Source: Cyanobacteria bacterium FACHB-502 (GTDB lineage Bacteria; Cyanobacteriota; Cyanobacteriia; Elainellales; Elainellaceae). Taken from it: a stretch of 64,000 nucleotides of DNA. The notes under the pieces were generated by a model, which was not told where the DNA came from, ran no database searches, and saw only the letters and a program-made list of their open reading frames with translations. The stretch covers positions 496,001 through 560,000 of the forward strand of contig JACJNZ010000039.1 of the NCBI GenBank assembly GCA_014695325.1, given 5' to 3'. Below are positions 28,145-36,648 of the stretch, one piece after another; position 1 is the stretch's first letter; each line of letters begins with the position of its first letter. The position numbers and the translations under genes are program-made.

Positions 28145-28204
28145 GTTAGGTTGGACTCGTTAGGTTGGACTACTGGGTTAACAATGTTTGGGTTAACAAT
28201 GTCA
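28145..28204 (+). repeat. Nested tandem duplications at the mtnB 5' end
   Basis: A 14-bp unit duplicated in tandem (GTTAGGTTGGACT[C/A], 28145-28172) is followed directly by a 15-bp unit duplicated in tandem (GGGTTAACAATGTTT / GGGTTAACAATGTCA, 28175-28204). The second duplication creates two in-frame ATGs at 28184 and 28199. Confidence 0.85.
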
Positions 28205-28828
28205 TACGCTATGCTGCACTCGTTAGACCTGCGGGATACGCTAAGCTGGGTGATTCAAGACATCCACTCTCAGGGGTGGGCACAGGGCACGGGGGGTAAT
28301 TTTAGTGCAGTGATCAGCCGCACCCCGCTCACGCTCTTGATGGCTCCGAGTGGGATAGATAAGGGGCTGGTGCAGCCAGAAGATTTAATCGAAGTCGATG
28401 GTGAGGGCACCGTAGTGCAGGGGAAAGGGCGCACCTCTGCGGAGACGCTGCTGCACCTTACGGTCGTCAAAGAAACAGGAGCAGGAGCCGTGCTGCATAC
28501 CCATTCAGTCTTTAATACGCTGCTGTCGGAATACTATGCCGATCGCGGCAAAATCATGCTCTCTGGTTACGAAATGCTAAAGGGCTTAGAAGGCATCCAG
28601 AGCCACGAAGAGACGATAACAATTCCCGTTGTGCCCAATTCGCAGGACATGAAAATCCTGAGTCAGTCGGTGCGTCCGTTTTTGTCGGATACGGCGCGTT
28701 CTTACGGTTTTCTGGTGGTCGGGCACGGGCTATACACCTGGGGCGATACCCTGTTTCACGCCCGGCGGCATCTTGAGATTCTCGAATTTTTGTTTGAGTT
28801 GACCTATCGTAAGCTCACACTTCGCTAA
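28199..28828 (+). CDS. mtnB: Methylthioribulose-1-phosphate dehydratase MtnB
   Basis: 209 aa from the ATG at 28199; in-frame alternatives at 28184 and 28211 cannot be excluded because a 15-bp duplication spans the start. Class II aldolase fold: GTGGNFSAV, zinc ligands in LHTHSVFNTLL and GHGLYTWGDTL, and KGRTSAETLLH. It dehydrates methylthioribulose 1-phosphate in the methionine salvage pathway. First gene of a same-strand cluster with mtnD (36 bp) and mtnC (121 bp), which catalyse the following steps. Confidence 0.93.
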   Translation: MSYAMLHSLDLRDTLSWVIQDIHSQGWAQGTGGNFSAVISRTPLTLLMAPSGIDKGLVQPEDLIEVDGEGTVVQGKGRTSAETLLHLTVVKETGAGAVLHTHSVFNTLLSEYYADRGKIMLSGYEMLKGLEGIQSHEETITIPVVPNSQDMKILSQSVRPFLSDTARSYGFLVVGHGLYTWGDTLFHARRHLEILEFLFELTYRKLTLR

Positions 28829-28864
28829 GCTGGAATACTGTGACTTGCGTTAAGGGACGAAACA

Positions 28865-29419
28865 ATGGCAGTTCTCACCATTCCAGAGGAAAATCGGCAA
28901 ATTAAAGACGCTGGCGAAATTGAGGCATATTTGAAGGCGATCGGCATTGGCTTTGCCCGGTGGCAGCCGAGCCACCCGCTGAGCGAAGCGGCAACCAGCG
29001 AAGAAATTCTCGCCGCCTACGCTTCAGAAATTGAGGTGTTAAAGCAGCAGGGCGGCTACGTCACCGCAGATGTGATCGACATTAAGCCCGACATGCCCAA
29101 TCTGGAAGCCATGCTGGCAAAGTTTAGCCGCGAACATGCTCACGCCGAAGACGAAGTACGCTTCACGATCGAGGGACACGGACTGTTCCACATCAATCCC
29201 CAATCGGGCCCAGTGGTCAGCATTCAGGTAGAACCAGGCGATCTGCTCGTTGTGCCCCAGGGAACGCTGCACTGGTTTGATCTCTGTGGCGATCGGCGAA
29301 TTCGCGCAATTCGGCTATTCCAAGACTCCGTAGGCTGGACGCCTCACTATACCGAGAGCGGTAAAGAGCAGGGGTTTGCGCCGCTTTGTTTTAGTGCGCC
29401 TGCGATGGCAGCGGTTTAA
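28865..29419 (+). CDS. mtnD: Acireductone dioxygenase MtnD
   Basis: 184 aa cupin. Metal ligands are visible in [12 protein letters not shown] (His, His, Glu) and TLHWFDLC (His). It oxidises the acireductone made by MtnC to the 2-keto acid precursor of methionine and formate (Fe form), or to carbon monoxide and methylthiopropionate (Ni form). Middle gene of mtnB-mtnD-mtnC. Full length with no anomalies. Confidence 0.95.
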   Translation: MAVLTIPEENRQIKDAGEIEAYLKAIGIGFARWQPSHPLSEAATSEEILAAYASEIEVLKQQGGYVTADVIDIKPDMPNLEAMLAKFSREHAHAEDEVRFTIEGHGLFHINPQSGPVVSIQVEPGDLLVVPQGTLHWFDLCGDRRIRAIRLFQDSVGWTPHYTESGKEQGFAPLCFSAPAMAAV

Positions 29420-29455
29420 GCGGTGGTTTGAACAGTCTCAGGGGTGTTCTCCATC

Positions 29456-29513
29456 GCCCCCTAAATCCCCCAACCTTTGACTTGCCGCTCTAAAAGAGCG
29501 AGGGGGGACTTTG
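29456..29513. repeat. Dispersed hairpin repeat, copy 2
   Basis: CCCCCTAAATCCCCCAACC ... GCTCTAAAAGAGC ... GAGGGGGGACTTTGG. The long C-rich and G-rich arms pair and an inner GCTCT/AGAGC stem closes the loop. It sits between mtnD and mtnC and could act as a transcriptional attenuator or mRNA stabiliser. Confidence 0.7.
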
Positions 29514-29540
29514 GTTTGTTAAGCTCTTTTCGGGGTTGGT

Positions 29541-30308
29541 ATGATCGATCGCATTTCTCAGGCAGTCCGCGTGATTCTCCTGGATATTGAGGGCACGACG
29601 ACCCCCGTCGATTATGTATTTGGGGTGCTGTTTCCCTATGCAGAAGAACAGGTTGAAGCGTTTTTACAGAAGCACGGGCAGGAGGAAGCGGTTCAGGCGG
29701 ATCTGAAGCGGCTGCGGCAGGAGTATGAAGCCGATTGCTTGGCAGCTTTTCAAAGAGATGCAGTTCCCCAAAGGGATAATCGTGCAGAAAACTTGCCTGC
29801 TTGGGAGGGAAACGCGCCTGCGGCGGCAGTGCCCTACATTCATTTCCTGATCGCGATCGATCGCAAATCAACCGGACTCAAATCGTTGCAGGGCAAAATT
29901 TGGAATCAGGGCTATCAGGATGGAACACTGCGATCGCAGATCTTCCCCGATGTCAAACCCGCGTTTGAGCGGTGGATAGCAGCAGGCAAGCGGCTGTATA
30001 TTTTCTCGTCGGGAAGCGTACAGGCGCAGCAGCTTTTGTTTCGCTACTCGGAAGCAGGCGATCTGACGCAGTTTTTGAGCGGCTATTTTGATACGCAGAT
30101 CGGCATGAAGCGCGAACCGGAGAGCTATCACAAGATTGCAGCAACGATCGAAGTTCCACCTGCCGAAATTTTATTTGTTTCTGATGTGGTCGCAGAACTG
30201 ACAGCAGCGCGATTGGCGGGAATGCAGGGGTTGTTTTCGCTGCGTCCGGGCAATTCTTCCTCGGATTCTGAGGGTTTTGGAGTCGTGCGATCGTTTGATG
30301 AGATTTAG
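29541..30308 (+). CDS. mtnC: Enolase-phosphatase MtnC
   Basis: 255 aa HAD-superfamily enzyme. HAD motif I is LLDIEGTTTPVDYVFGVLFP, characteristic of the E1 enolase-phosphatase; motif II is YIFSSGSVQAQ and motif IV LFVSDVVAELTAA. It enolises and dephosphorylates 2,3-diketo-5-methylthiopentyl 1-phosphate, giving the acireductone substrate of MtnD. Last mtn gene; its stop overlaps the convergent alpha/beta hydrolase stop by 4 bp. Confidence 0.95.
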   Translation: MIDRISQAVRVILLDIEGTTTPVDYVFGVLFPYAEEQVEAFLQKHGQEEAVQADLKRLRQEYEADCLAAFQRDAVPQRDNRAENLPAWEGNAPAAAVPYIHFLIAIDRKSTGLKSLQGKIWNQGYQDGTLRSQIFPDVKPAFERWIAAGKRLYIFSSGSVQAQQLLFRYSEAGDLTQFLSGYFDTQIGMKREPESYHKIAATIEVPPAEILFVSDVVAELTAARLAGMQGLFSLRPGNSSSDSEGFGVVRSFDEI

Positions 30309-31246
30309 CGAGTCTGCAACCGACAAAAATCTAGAATCCGATCGCTGACCTGCTGCGGCTGATCCAAATGAGGGGCATGACCTGCTTTTTGAATCCATTC
30401 GAGCTGACTGCCGGGAATTGCTCGCCTGAATTTTTCTGCATCGGCGATACCGAGAATATCGTCTGCGGTTCCCCACAAAATCAGCGTCGGCTGCTGGATT
30501 TGAGAAATTTGCTCAGCGAGATTGCTATACCCACCACTCAGGGTAAAAGAGCGGATTGCGGCTGCCCAGTCCGGCATTTCCTGATGCAGCAGTAAACAGC
30601 GCAAATCATCTGCTAATCCGGGATCGAGCGCCGGAAAAATGGGCAGAACTCCTGCCGACAATAAAGTCGCAGCCGTCAGCGCAGCCTGTTTGCGAAAGTG
30701 CAGCCATGTGGTTCCCAATTCAATGAGCGGGACAGGCAGAAATTGACCGATCGGAAAACTCCCAGAAAATCCCACGCTATCCATTAAAACGATCGCCTTC
30801 ACCCACTCTGGATAATGCAGCGCGAAATCAAGGGCAACTGCTCCACCCAAAGATGCGCCAATTAAAATCACAGGTTCATGAATCCAATCAGCAATCGTAC
30901 GCTGAAGATGCAGACGGATCGTTTGAGGATTCACGGGAACTTGAGCAGAGTACGCCGTAAATCCAGAGCCATATAAATCGATCGCCCAGATATCTTGAGC
31001 AGGTAAAAACGGCAAGATTCGCCGAAATTCTAACAGGGAACTGTCGAAGCCATTCAGAAATAAGAGTGGTGAATGAATGCCCGATCGCAATTCAGAAATA
31101 CGTGCGTGAACAAAAGCAGTATCGATTGCGGTGATGCCCTGAGGAAAAGCAACCTGAACGGTCTGCCGCTGAATCTGATGAAGGAGGGCGATCGCCCGTG
31201 GGTCTTGAATTTCATTCGCTGAGACAGACAAAAAGTCAGGAACCAT
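30305..31246 (-). CDS. Alpha/beta hydrolase
   Basis: 313 aa. The nucleophile elbow is GASLGGAVALDF (Ser), the oxyanion-region motif LFLNGFDSSLLEF replaces the usual HG, the acid lies in PTLILWGTADDILG and the His in KAGHAPHLDQP. The fold is clear; the substrate is not. Probably cytosolic, since no signal peptide is seen. It lies 19 bp downstream of the MnmC-like gene on the same strand, so it may be the last gene of a nagA-initiated transcript. Confidence 0.9.
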   Translation of the reverse strand: MVPDFLSVSANEIQDPRAIALLHQIQRQTVQVAFPQGITAIDTAFVHARISELRSGIHSPLLFLNGFDSSLLEFRRILPFLPAQDIWAIDLYGSGFTAYSAQVPVNPQTIRLHLQRTIADWIHEPVILIGASLGGAVALDFALHYPEWVKAIVLMDSVGFSGSFPIGQFLPVPLIELGTTWLHFRKQAALTAATLLSAGVLPIFPALDPGLADDLRCLLLHQEMPDWAAAIRSFTLSGGYSNLAEQISQIQQPTLILWGTADDILGIADAEKFRRAIPGSQLEWIQKAGHAPHLDQPQQVSDRILDFCRLQTR

Positions 31247-31264
31247 GACGCTTCTCCTGTAATT

Positions 31265-32155
31265 TCAGGTAATCTTCCATCGTCTGCGCCAGCTTGACGT
31301 AGATTCTCGCCTACAGATTTTCTGCTCCTGCTGATGGCGGCTCAGAATTGCCTCTGCTGAGTCGGTCAAATTCGGATCGCGGTAGGGAATGGCAGCGCGG
31401 GTGCAGAGGTGCTCCTGCTCCATTCGTGTCAGGGGATGCAGACCTGCTGTTGTCCACGCGCCGATTGTCCCTTGTGACCATTCGTGGGTGGGATGCAGTT
31501 CGTCGTTCATGGGAATTGTGCCGATCGTCAGTCCGGCTTCAACCATAGCCGATCGAACACAGGCAGAGCGCGAGTAGGTTGCCAGCGTTCCGTCGAGGGC
31601 AAGACAGCGCACGATTCGTTGAAAAAAATCCACTGTCCAGAGCTGGGGACAACGACGGGGCGAAAAGGGGTCAAAGAAGATGGCATCGGCAGCAAAGCCG
31701 GATTGAATCACCGGATCGATCGTCTGCCGGGCATCGCCAATTAGCAGCGTGGCTTGCAGTCGATCGGTCTGACAAACGTGCTGTTCTGCCAGGGATTTTA
31801 GAACGGTCTGCACCGCAGGCGACCAGGACTGAATTAGCGGCGGCTCGATTGCTCCCGCAGGAACAGTCGCATCCCACTCCAGCCCATACACCTGCACCTG
31901 ACAAGCTGGATTCACCGTCCAGATTGTTTCCAAAGCGGCTGCTGTGTTGTAGCCCAAACCGTAGCAGACATCGAGCAAGTTGAGCCGATCGCGAGTCGCT
32001 TTTTCTGCCAGATGGGTCGCTTTTACAAATTTGACAAACGCCTCTGCCCTTGCGCCCTGCGTACTGTGAAACGTTTCACCAAAGGTTTCCGAGAAGAAGG
32101 TGAAAGAGCCGTCGTCGGTGGCTTGCGGAATCCAGGAAGGCGCCATGAAACCCAT
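31265..32155 (-). CDS. MnmC(m)/MnmD-like tRNA U34 methyltransferase (DUF752)
   Basis: 296 aa from the ATG at 32155, one base after the nagA stop; longer frames run into nagA and are unlikely. The Rossmann SAM motif LLDVCYGLGYNTAAALE, the DPFSPRRCPQLWT block and the GTLATYSRSACVRSAM segment are those of the stand-alone methyltransferase half of MnmC, which methylates 5-aminomethyl-2-thiouridine at the wobble position. The FAD oxidase half of MnmC is absent. Tight spacing suggests co-transcription with nagA. Confidence 0.88.
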   Translation of the reverse strand: MGFMAPSWIPQATDDGSFTFFSETFGETFHSTQGARAEAFVKFVKATHLAEKATRDRLNLLDVCYGLGYNTAAALETIWTVNPACQVQVYGLEWDATVPAGAIEPPLIQSWSPAVQTVLKSLAEQHVCQTDRLQATLLIGDARQTIDPVIQSGFAADAIFFDPFSPRRCPQLWTVDFFQRIVRCLALDGTLATYSRSACVRSAMVEAGLTIGTIPMNDELHPTHEWSQGTIGAWTTAGLHPLTRMEQEHLCTRAAIPYRDPNLTDSAEAILSRHQQEQKICRRESTSSWRRRWKIT

Positions 32156-32156
32156 G

Positions 32157-33299
32157 CTATCGCAATCCGTAAAACCAGCCGCGATCGACCACACCACCCA
32201 TCTGAAACTCGCGATCAAAAATTGCCAAATTTGCCACGTATCCGGGAGCAATGTCACCGAGTTTGTGATGCAGTCCGAGCAGTTGAGCCGGATAGGTTGA
32301 TGCCATTCTGAGAGCTTCTGCAAGGGGAATTCGGACGTGCTGCACACAGTTGGCGATCGCTTCGATCATCGTCAGGGCTGAGCCGCCCAGGGTTCCATCT
32401 GCCGAGACACATTTGCCGTCCCGGTAAAACACTTCGTTGCCGCCGATGATAAACGAGGTCATGTCTGTGCCAACGGGCGGCGTCGCGTCGGTGACAAGAA
32501 TCAGCTTGTTCTGCTTCAGCCGATGGGCAAGGGCGATCGAGGCAAAATGCACATGATGACCGTCTGCAATAATGCCTGCATACACCTCTGGGTGATCGAA
32601 CACGGCTCCCACCATGCCCGGTTTACGTCCCTGCCAGGGCGACATTGCATTAAATAAATGGGTGGTCATGTTCACCCCGGCCTCAAATCGATCGATCGCC
32701 TCTTCGTAGGTCGCATCCGTATGTCCTGCCGAAACCACAATGCCGCGATCGGTCAGGAGTTTTATTTCTTCTACCGCTGCCAGTTCCGGTGCAAGCGTAA
32801 CCAGACACACGACTTCTTTTCCGGCAGCTGCGATGATGTCTAGCATTATGCGATCGGCAGCACGAATGTAATTTCCATCGTGAATTCCCTTCCGTTTCGG
32901 GTTCAGAAATGGTCCTTCCAGATGCAGCCCCAGCACTGAGGCGAAGTGCGTTTTGCGATAGGTTTTGATTAGATCGATCGCCGCTTTAATCTCTTCATCA
33001 GAGGTAGTGATCAGCGTAGGCAAAAAGCTGGTCGTACCGCTTTTGAGATTCGTCTGGTGCATGATGTCCAGCGTTTCGGCGGTAATTGCATCGTTAAACA
33101 TCACCCCGCCACAGCCATTAAGCTGCAAATCAATAAACCCAGGGGCAACAATTTGTCCATGCAGATCAATCACCGCATCTACTTCGGGCAGCGCATCCGC
33201 CGGAACCAGATCCACAATTCGATCGCGATCGATCAGCAGTGCGCGATCGTCAAAAACATCTTTTGAGGTGAAGATCGTTGCGTTCGTTAAAGCCAGCAT
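32157..33299 (-). CDS. nagA: N-acetylglucosamine-6-phosphate deacetylase NagA
   Basis: 380 aa amidohydrolase. Expected motifs: PGFIDLQLNGCGG (metal-site region), LGLHLEGPFLNPKRKG (catalytic Glu), VSAGHTDATYEEA and THLFNAMSPWQGRKPG (His ligands) and LVTDATPPVGTD (catalytic Asp). It deacetylates GlcNAc-6-phosphate, feeding NagB. nagB lies about 1.3 kb upstream on the same strand, separated by an interrupted secreted-protein gene and two copies of a repeat element. Confidence 0.96.
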   Translation of the reverse strand: MLALTNATIFTSKDVFDDRALLIDRDRIVDLVPADALPEVDAVIDLHGQIVAPGFIDLQLNGCGGVMFNDAITAETLDIMHQTNLKSGTTSFLPTLITTSDEEIKAAIDLIKTYRKTHFASVLGLHLEGPFLNPKRKGIHDGNYIRAADRIMLDIIAAAGKEVVCLVTLAPELAAVEEIKLLTDRGIVVSAGHTDATYEEAIDRFEAGVNMTTHLFNAMSPWQGRKPGMVGAVFDHPEVYAGIIADGHHVHFASIALAHRLKQNKLILVTDATPPVGTDMTSFIIGGNEVFYRDGKCVSADGTLGGSALTMIEAIANCVQHVRIPLAEALRMASTYPAQLLGLHHKLGDIAPGYVANLAIFDREFQMGGVVDRGWFYGLR

Positions 33300-33306
33300 T
33301 CCACTA

Positions 33307-33430
33307 ATACAGCCTTTTTCGCTCTAGTAAAATAGAGGCGTGGGGGTCTGCTTCCCTTGCTGTGAGTTTCACCCCTGCCCCCATTTCTTATACTTCATTA
33401 GGCTAGAAAAAGGCTAGAAAAAGGCTGTAT
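33307..33430. mobile_element. MITE-like element with 13-bp terminal inverted repeats
   Basis: Perfect 13-bp terminal inverted repeats ATACAGCCTTTTT (33307-33319) and AAAAAGGCTGTAT (33418-33430) bound a 124-bp element with no coding capacity. Near the right end the unit GGCTAGAAAAA is repeated in tandem. A diverged copy in the same orientation lies at 34362-34475. No transposase is present, so a non-autonomous element is inferred. Confidence 0.6.
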
Positions 33431-33478
33431 CAGGGGTGAAATCAGGTTTTAGGCAAAGAACTGATTACTTCACGAAAC

Positions 33479-34093
33479 TTAGTTCAGGTTATAGGTATTA
33501 CTGCGACAGAAATCAAACTGATCCTGGACATAGCTACCGTCATCGAAGTCTGCCTTAATGTCATAAATGCACTCAGAACTGCCCAAAGTGAAGTTGATAA
33601 AATAGCCGGAATTAAAAGTGCCATTTAGTCGATTAGCTCCCCAATCATCACTGCTTGCAGGAGAAAGATAAAGCTCAATGATGTTGCCTCCTGTATTGTT
33701 GTTTATTCACACTGTTCGACGCGAACTTGAACTTGGGCGGCTAACAGAACTTTGACCTCCATTGCGTTGCTGAGCAGTAAGCAAGCGTTCGCAGCGATCG
33801 GCTGCGTTAGAACCATAGATGTTAGCTTGCCGTAGATCTAAAATACATTGCCCTAGTGATTGCGTAGGCGGCAGATTTTGCAGTTGATTAATACAGCGAT
33901 CGGCTGCGTTAGAACCATAGATGTTAGCTTCTCGTAGATCTAAAATACATTGCCCTAAAGCCCCCTGAGTTGGCTGAGCCACTGCTTGATCCTCGTGAAT
34001 GGGACTCAAGGCAATTCCAGCACTAAAAGGCAACAGGGTCACCAATGCAGCAAGCTTTTGAGCAATCGATTTTGCCCTTGACATAATATTCAC
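33479..34093 (-). pseudogene. Secreted repeat protein gene interrupted by an in-frame TGA
   Basis: The upstream frame (33707-34093, 128 aa) encodes a signal peptide (about 1-38) and two 34-residue repeats, each LGQCILDLR[E/Q]ANIYGSNA then ADRC (spacing 102 bp at DNA level), followed by a Ser-rich linker. It stops at TGA (33707-33709). The same frame continues without another stop to 33479, reading INNNTGGNIIELYLSPASSD, then DWGANRL, later CIYDIKADFDDGSYV and a final FCRSN. This is a secreted-protein domain I recognise from other bacteria. A nonsense mutation or stop-codon readthrough is indicated. The 128-aa N-terminal product may still be made. Confidence 0.75.
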
Positions 34094-34574
34094 CGTAGAA
34101 GGGATAGGTTGGATGATTGATAGAAAAAGGATTTTGAAACAAAAGCAATCCCTGTGAAAAACAGAGAAATTACTCCCTGGCTGGCGACTGCCCTACCCCA
34201 ACACAAATAGAAGCAGAATACCGTTTCGCAACGATGCGCTTGGTGGTGCAGTGGAGTATTACCCTAGATTGCTGTTTCATTCCAACATAAAGCTGGCTTT
34301 CGTCCGCTGACACCTAACATCCATTAGTGAAATGATTAACAAGTTGGGCTGCTTTGCGCTCTTACAGCCTTTTTACTCACGCAAGGGACGGGGGGGTGTG
34401 GAGGCTTCGCCCTCGCTCAGGGTAAAACCCCTGCCCCCCAATTTTCTACTTTGTTAGCCTGAAGAAGTTTGTAATCTAGACTTGGAGGATGTGTTAGGAA
34501 TCTATCGCGTTCAGAACCTCCAGAGTTGAGGGATTCAGAGGCAATGTTGCACCTCGAACATTCCTCAAACCTTT
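34094..34574. other. 481-bp intergenic region upstream of the interrupted gene
   Basis: Contains the second copy of the MITE-like element (34362-34475). Positions 34094-34360 hold the presumed promoter of the secreted-protein gene. No other gene is seen. Confidence 0.5.
34362..34475. repeat. Diverged second copy of the MITE-like element
   Basis: TTACAGCCTTTTT at the left end, an internal CCCTGCCCCCCA and TTTTCTACTTTGTTAGCCTG near the right end match the 33307-33430 element (ACAGCCTTTTT, CCCTGCCCCCA, TTTCTTATACTTCATTAGGCT). The right terminal repeat is degraded. Confidence 0.55.
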
Positions 34575-35393
34575 TCACCCATGCGTTTCTCTGCCTTCCA
34601 GCGTCGGGCTGTCTTGCTCCAGCTCTTTGAAGTATTTTACCGTCTTCACTTTCAATTCCAGCGTCGCGTCTTCATCGCACACAATCACACTCCGGGGATG
34701 AAGCTGAAGCGCAGAAACCGACCACATGTGATTTACACCATCCTCGATCGCGTGTTGCAGTGCATTCGCTTTGTGATATCCCTGCACCAGGATCATGACT
34801 TCCTTTGCATCGTTAATCGTGCCGACTCCGACCGTTAACGCAAATTTCGGTACTTGATTGACATCCTGATTAAAAAAACGAGCGTTTGCTAATTTGGTGC
34901 TGTAGGTTAAGGTTTTAATTCGCGTTCTTGACTGTAATGACGAACCTGGCTCATTAAATGCGATATGCCCATCTTCGCCCACACCGCCGATAAATAATTC
35001 AACGCCGCCCAATGCTTTGATTTTCGCTTCATAGCGATCGCATTCTTGATCAACATCAATCGCATTTCCATTCAGGATATGAATCTGTTCTCGTGGAATA
35101 TCAATGTGATCAAGAAAATTTTGGTGCATATAGGCGTGATAGCTTTGCGGATGATCTTCGGGAAGCCCGACATATTCATCCATATTGAATGTCACCACGT
35201 TTCTAAAGCTCAATTCGCCCTGCTGATAAAATTCAACTAAGCAGCGATACATTTTGAGCGGTGTGCTGCCCGTCGGCAATCCCAGCACAAAGGGGCGATC
35301 GATCGTGGGTGCAAAGGTTTTGATGCGATGTTTCACATAATTCGCTGCCCAATTCGCGACGCCATCCGCGGAATCGCAGATGATCAGGCGCAT
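34575..35393 (-). CDS. nagB: Glucosamine-6-phosphate deaminase NagB
   Basis: 272 aa. Family motifs: [39 protein letters not shown] (catalytic Asp), [19 protein letters not shown] and the His/Glu region. It converts glucosamine 6-phosphate to fructose 6-phosphate and ammonia, downstream of NagA in amino-sugar catabolism and wall recycling. It lies 40 bp after the L,D-transpeptidase-like gene on the same strand, so the two may be co-transcribed. Confidence 0.96.
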   Translation of the reverse strand: MRLIICDSADGVANWAANYVKHRIKTFAPTIDRPFVLGLPTGSTPLKMYRCLVEFYQQGELSFRNVVTFNMDEYVGLPEDHPQSYHAYMHQNFLDHIDIPREQIHILNGNAIDVDQECDRYEAKIKALGGVELFIGGVGEDGHIAFNEPGSSLQSRTRIKTLTYSTKLANARFFNQDVNQVPKFALTVGVGTINDAKEVMILVQGYHKANALQHAIEDGVNHMWSVSALQLHPRSVIVCDEDATLELKVKTVKYFKELEQDSPTLEGRETHG

Positions 35394-35433
35394 GGTTGTA
35401 TCGTCCGTAGTTCGCGTTTCATTTCACCCTGAT

Positions 35434-36120
35434 TTAACTTTTGAGTGTCTCCACCGTTCCCAATCCCCAATTGACGATCGCAACCCTGGGCGCATAGCGC
35501 GGATCGTTAAACCAGCCGACAAACTTTTTCAGATCAGCCAGCGATGAAATTCCCACACAGCCATTTGTACCAGGAGAAGCTGCCGCATTGTTATCCAAAT
35601 GAAAGCCGATCGCCGTTCGCTCAGTCGGAGAGTTGCAGCGCATTCCCACCCAGACTGGACCTAAACCGTTTGCATCATCCGCCCAGCTTTTAGAGTAATC
35701 GTCGCGCACCCCGCTTGCCCATTCCACATTGCCCACCAGCCAGTAGCCTTCGGGTAGAGGTTCCATCGAGCCGGCGCGGCTTTGATTGACGGTGCGAAAG
35801 TTCTGCTCTCTCGGTTGACCCGATATTGCTGGAATTTGATCGATCGCCCGATTTCCTTGAATCAGCGCGACGTTCAGCAACACCAAACCACTGGGATTGG
35901 TGCGGTTCGTGCGGGTAATGCGAATCACGCGGCGTTCGGTTTCGATCGTCGGCGGCACTTTTGCGGGTGGAGCAATGGCATAGCGTCCGGCATTGGTTTG
36001 CTGAAGAGCATTCAGCAGCTTTTTGACCTCGCCGTTGGTTTGAAACACGCGCAGCGGCTTACCGCCTTCCATCTCAAACACGCGCCCGTCAGGGTAGATG
36101 TCAAGCCATCGTCCAACCAT
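35434..36120 (-). CDS. L,D-transpeptidase (YkuD)-like protein
   Basis: 228 aa. The C-terminal part has GFHLDNNAAASPGTNGCVGI, which fits the YkuD active-site pattern H...[ST][HN]GC with Cys as nucleophile. No signal peptide is evident, unusual for a periplasmic transpeptidase; a more upstream start or an intracellular muropeptide-processing role are alternatives. The N-terminal domain (RWLDIYPDGRVFEMEGGKPL) is unassigned. Context with nagB and nagA supports a cell-wall role. Confidence 0.7.
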   Translation of the reverse strand: MVGRWLDIYPDGRVFEMEGGKPLRVFQTNGEVKKLLNALQQTNAGRYAIAPPAKVPPTIETERRVIRITRTNRTNPSGLVLLNVALIQGNRAIDQIPAISGQPREQNFRTVNQSRAGSMEPLPEGYWLVGNVEWASGVRDDYSKSWADDANGLGPVWVGMRCNSPTERTAIGFHLDNNAAASPGTNGCVGISSLADLKKFVGWFNDPRYAPRVAIVNWGLGTVETLKS

Positions 36121-36193
36121 CGCAATTCCTCAATTTCGACTGCTGCCATTTCTGCTGTCATTTCTTCAGTTATGGCTTTTCCGCTGTAATCAG

Positions 36194-36526
36194 TCAATGT
36201 CCGTGAGTTGGGCAGGGCGGTGCAGAAACGGATCGATCGAGCCAGCCGCTTGCCTGCTGAAGTCGGGGCAGTGCCTCTTGTGGGTTGTTTCGCAGCAGAT
36301 AAACCAGCGCGATCGCAGCCTGTTCGCTTGCCCGTGCGTTGCGGTTTGCCTTGAGCCGATGCCAATCCTGCGGGGCGATCGAGAGCCGTTCTGCAAGTGC
36401 CTGTACCAGTTCCAGGGTACTGAGTTCGGCGAGGGCGGCTTTGGGCGCAGGGGCAGATGCCGTTAGCGCAGAGCCTTCGGATGCCAGTGGTTCGGGCATA
36501 GATTGAGACATGGGAGATTGGGGCAT
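36194..36526 (-). CDS. DUF6439 family small protein
   Basis: 110 aa. A low-complexity Pro/Ser/Ala N-terminus is followed by a compact helical domain (ELVQALAERLSIAPQDWHRL, then EQAAIALVYLLRNNPQEALP, ending GWLDRSVSAPPCPTHGH). I recognise this as a conserved cyanobacterial family (DUF6439, from memory). Function unknown. First gene of a probable minus-strand series ahead of the transpeptidase-like gene (73-bp gap). Confidence 0.75.
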   Translation of the reverse strand: MPQSPMSQSMPEPLASEGSALTASAPAPKAALAELSTLELVQALAERLSIAPQDWHRLKANRNARASEQAAIALVYLLRNNPQEALPRLQQASGWLDRSVSAPPCPTHGH

Positions 36527-36648
36527 ATTAGGATCGGGTTAGGAAGACGGATTCTTTCTCCTAATGTACTATGCAGGTTCGAGCATCTGGTTCCTTCCCA
36601 AAATTCTTTATTGTCTTCTCCTGTTCCTCACTTTTTTTCCTTCCCCAA

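Noticed and set aside
31265-32347. 360-residue version of the MnmC-like methyltransferase
   Set aside because: Its first 64 residues overlap the end of nagA in another frame and are not family-like; the ATG at 32155 follows the nagA stop directly.
33479-33706. Independent small gene for the WGxN/CIYDIKADF domain
   Set aside because: No start codon or signal peptide of its own, and it is in frame with the upstream secreted protein, so it is treated as the severed C-terminus.
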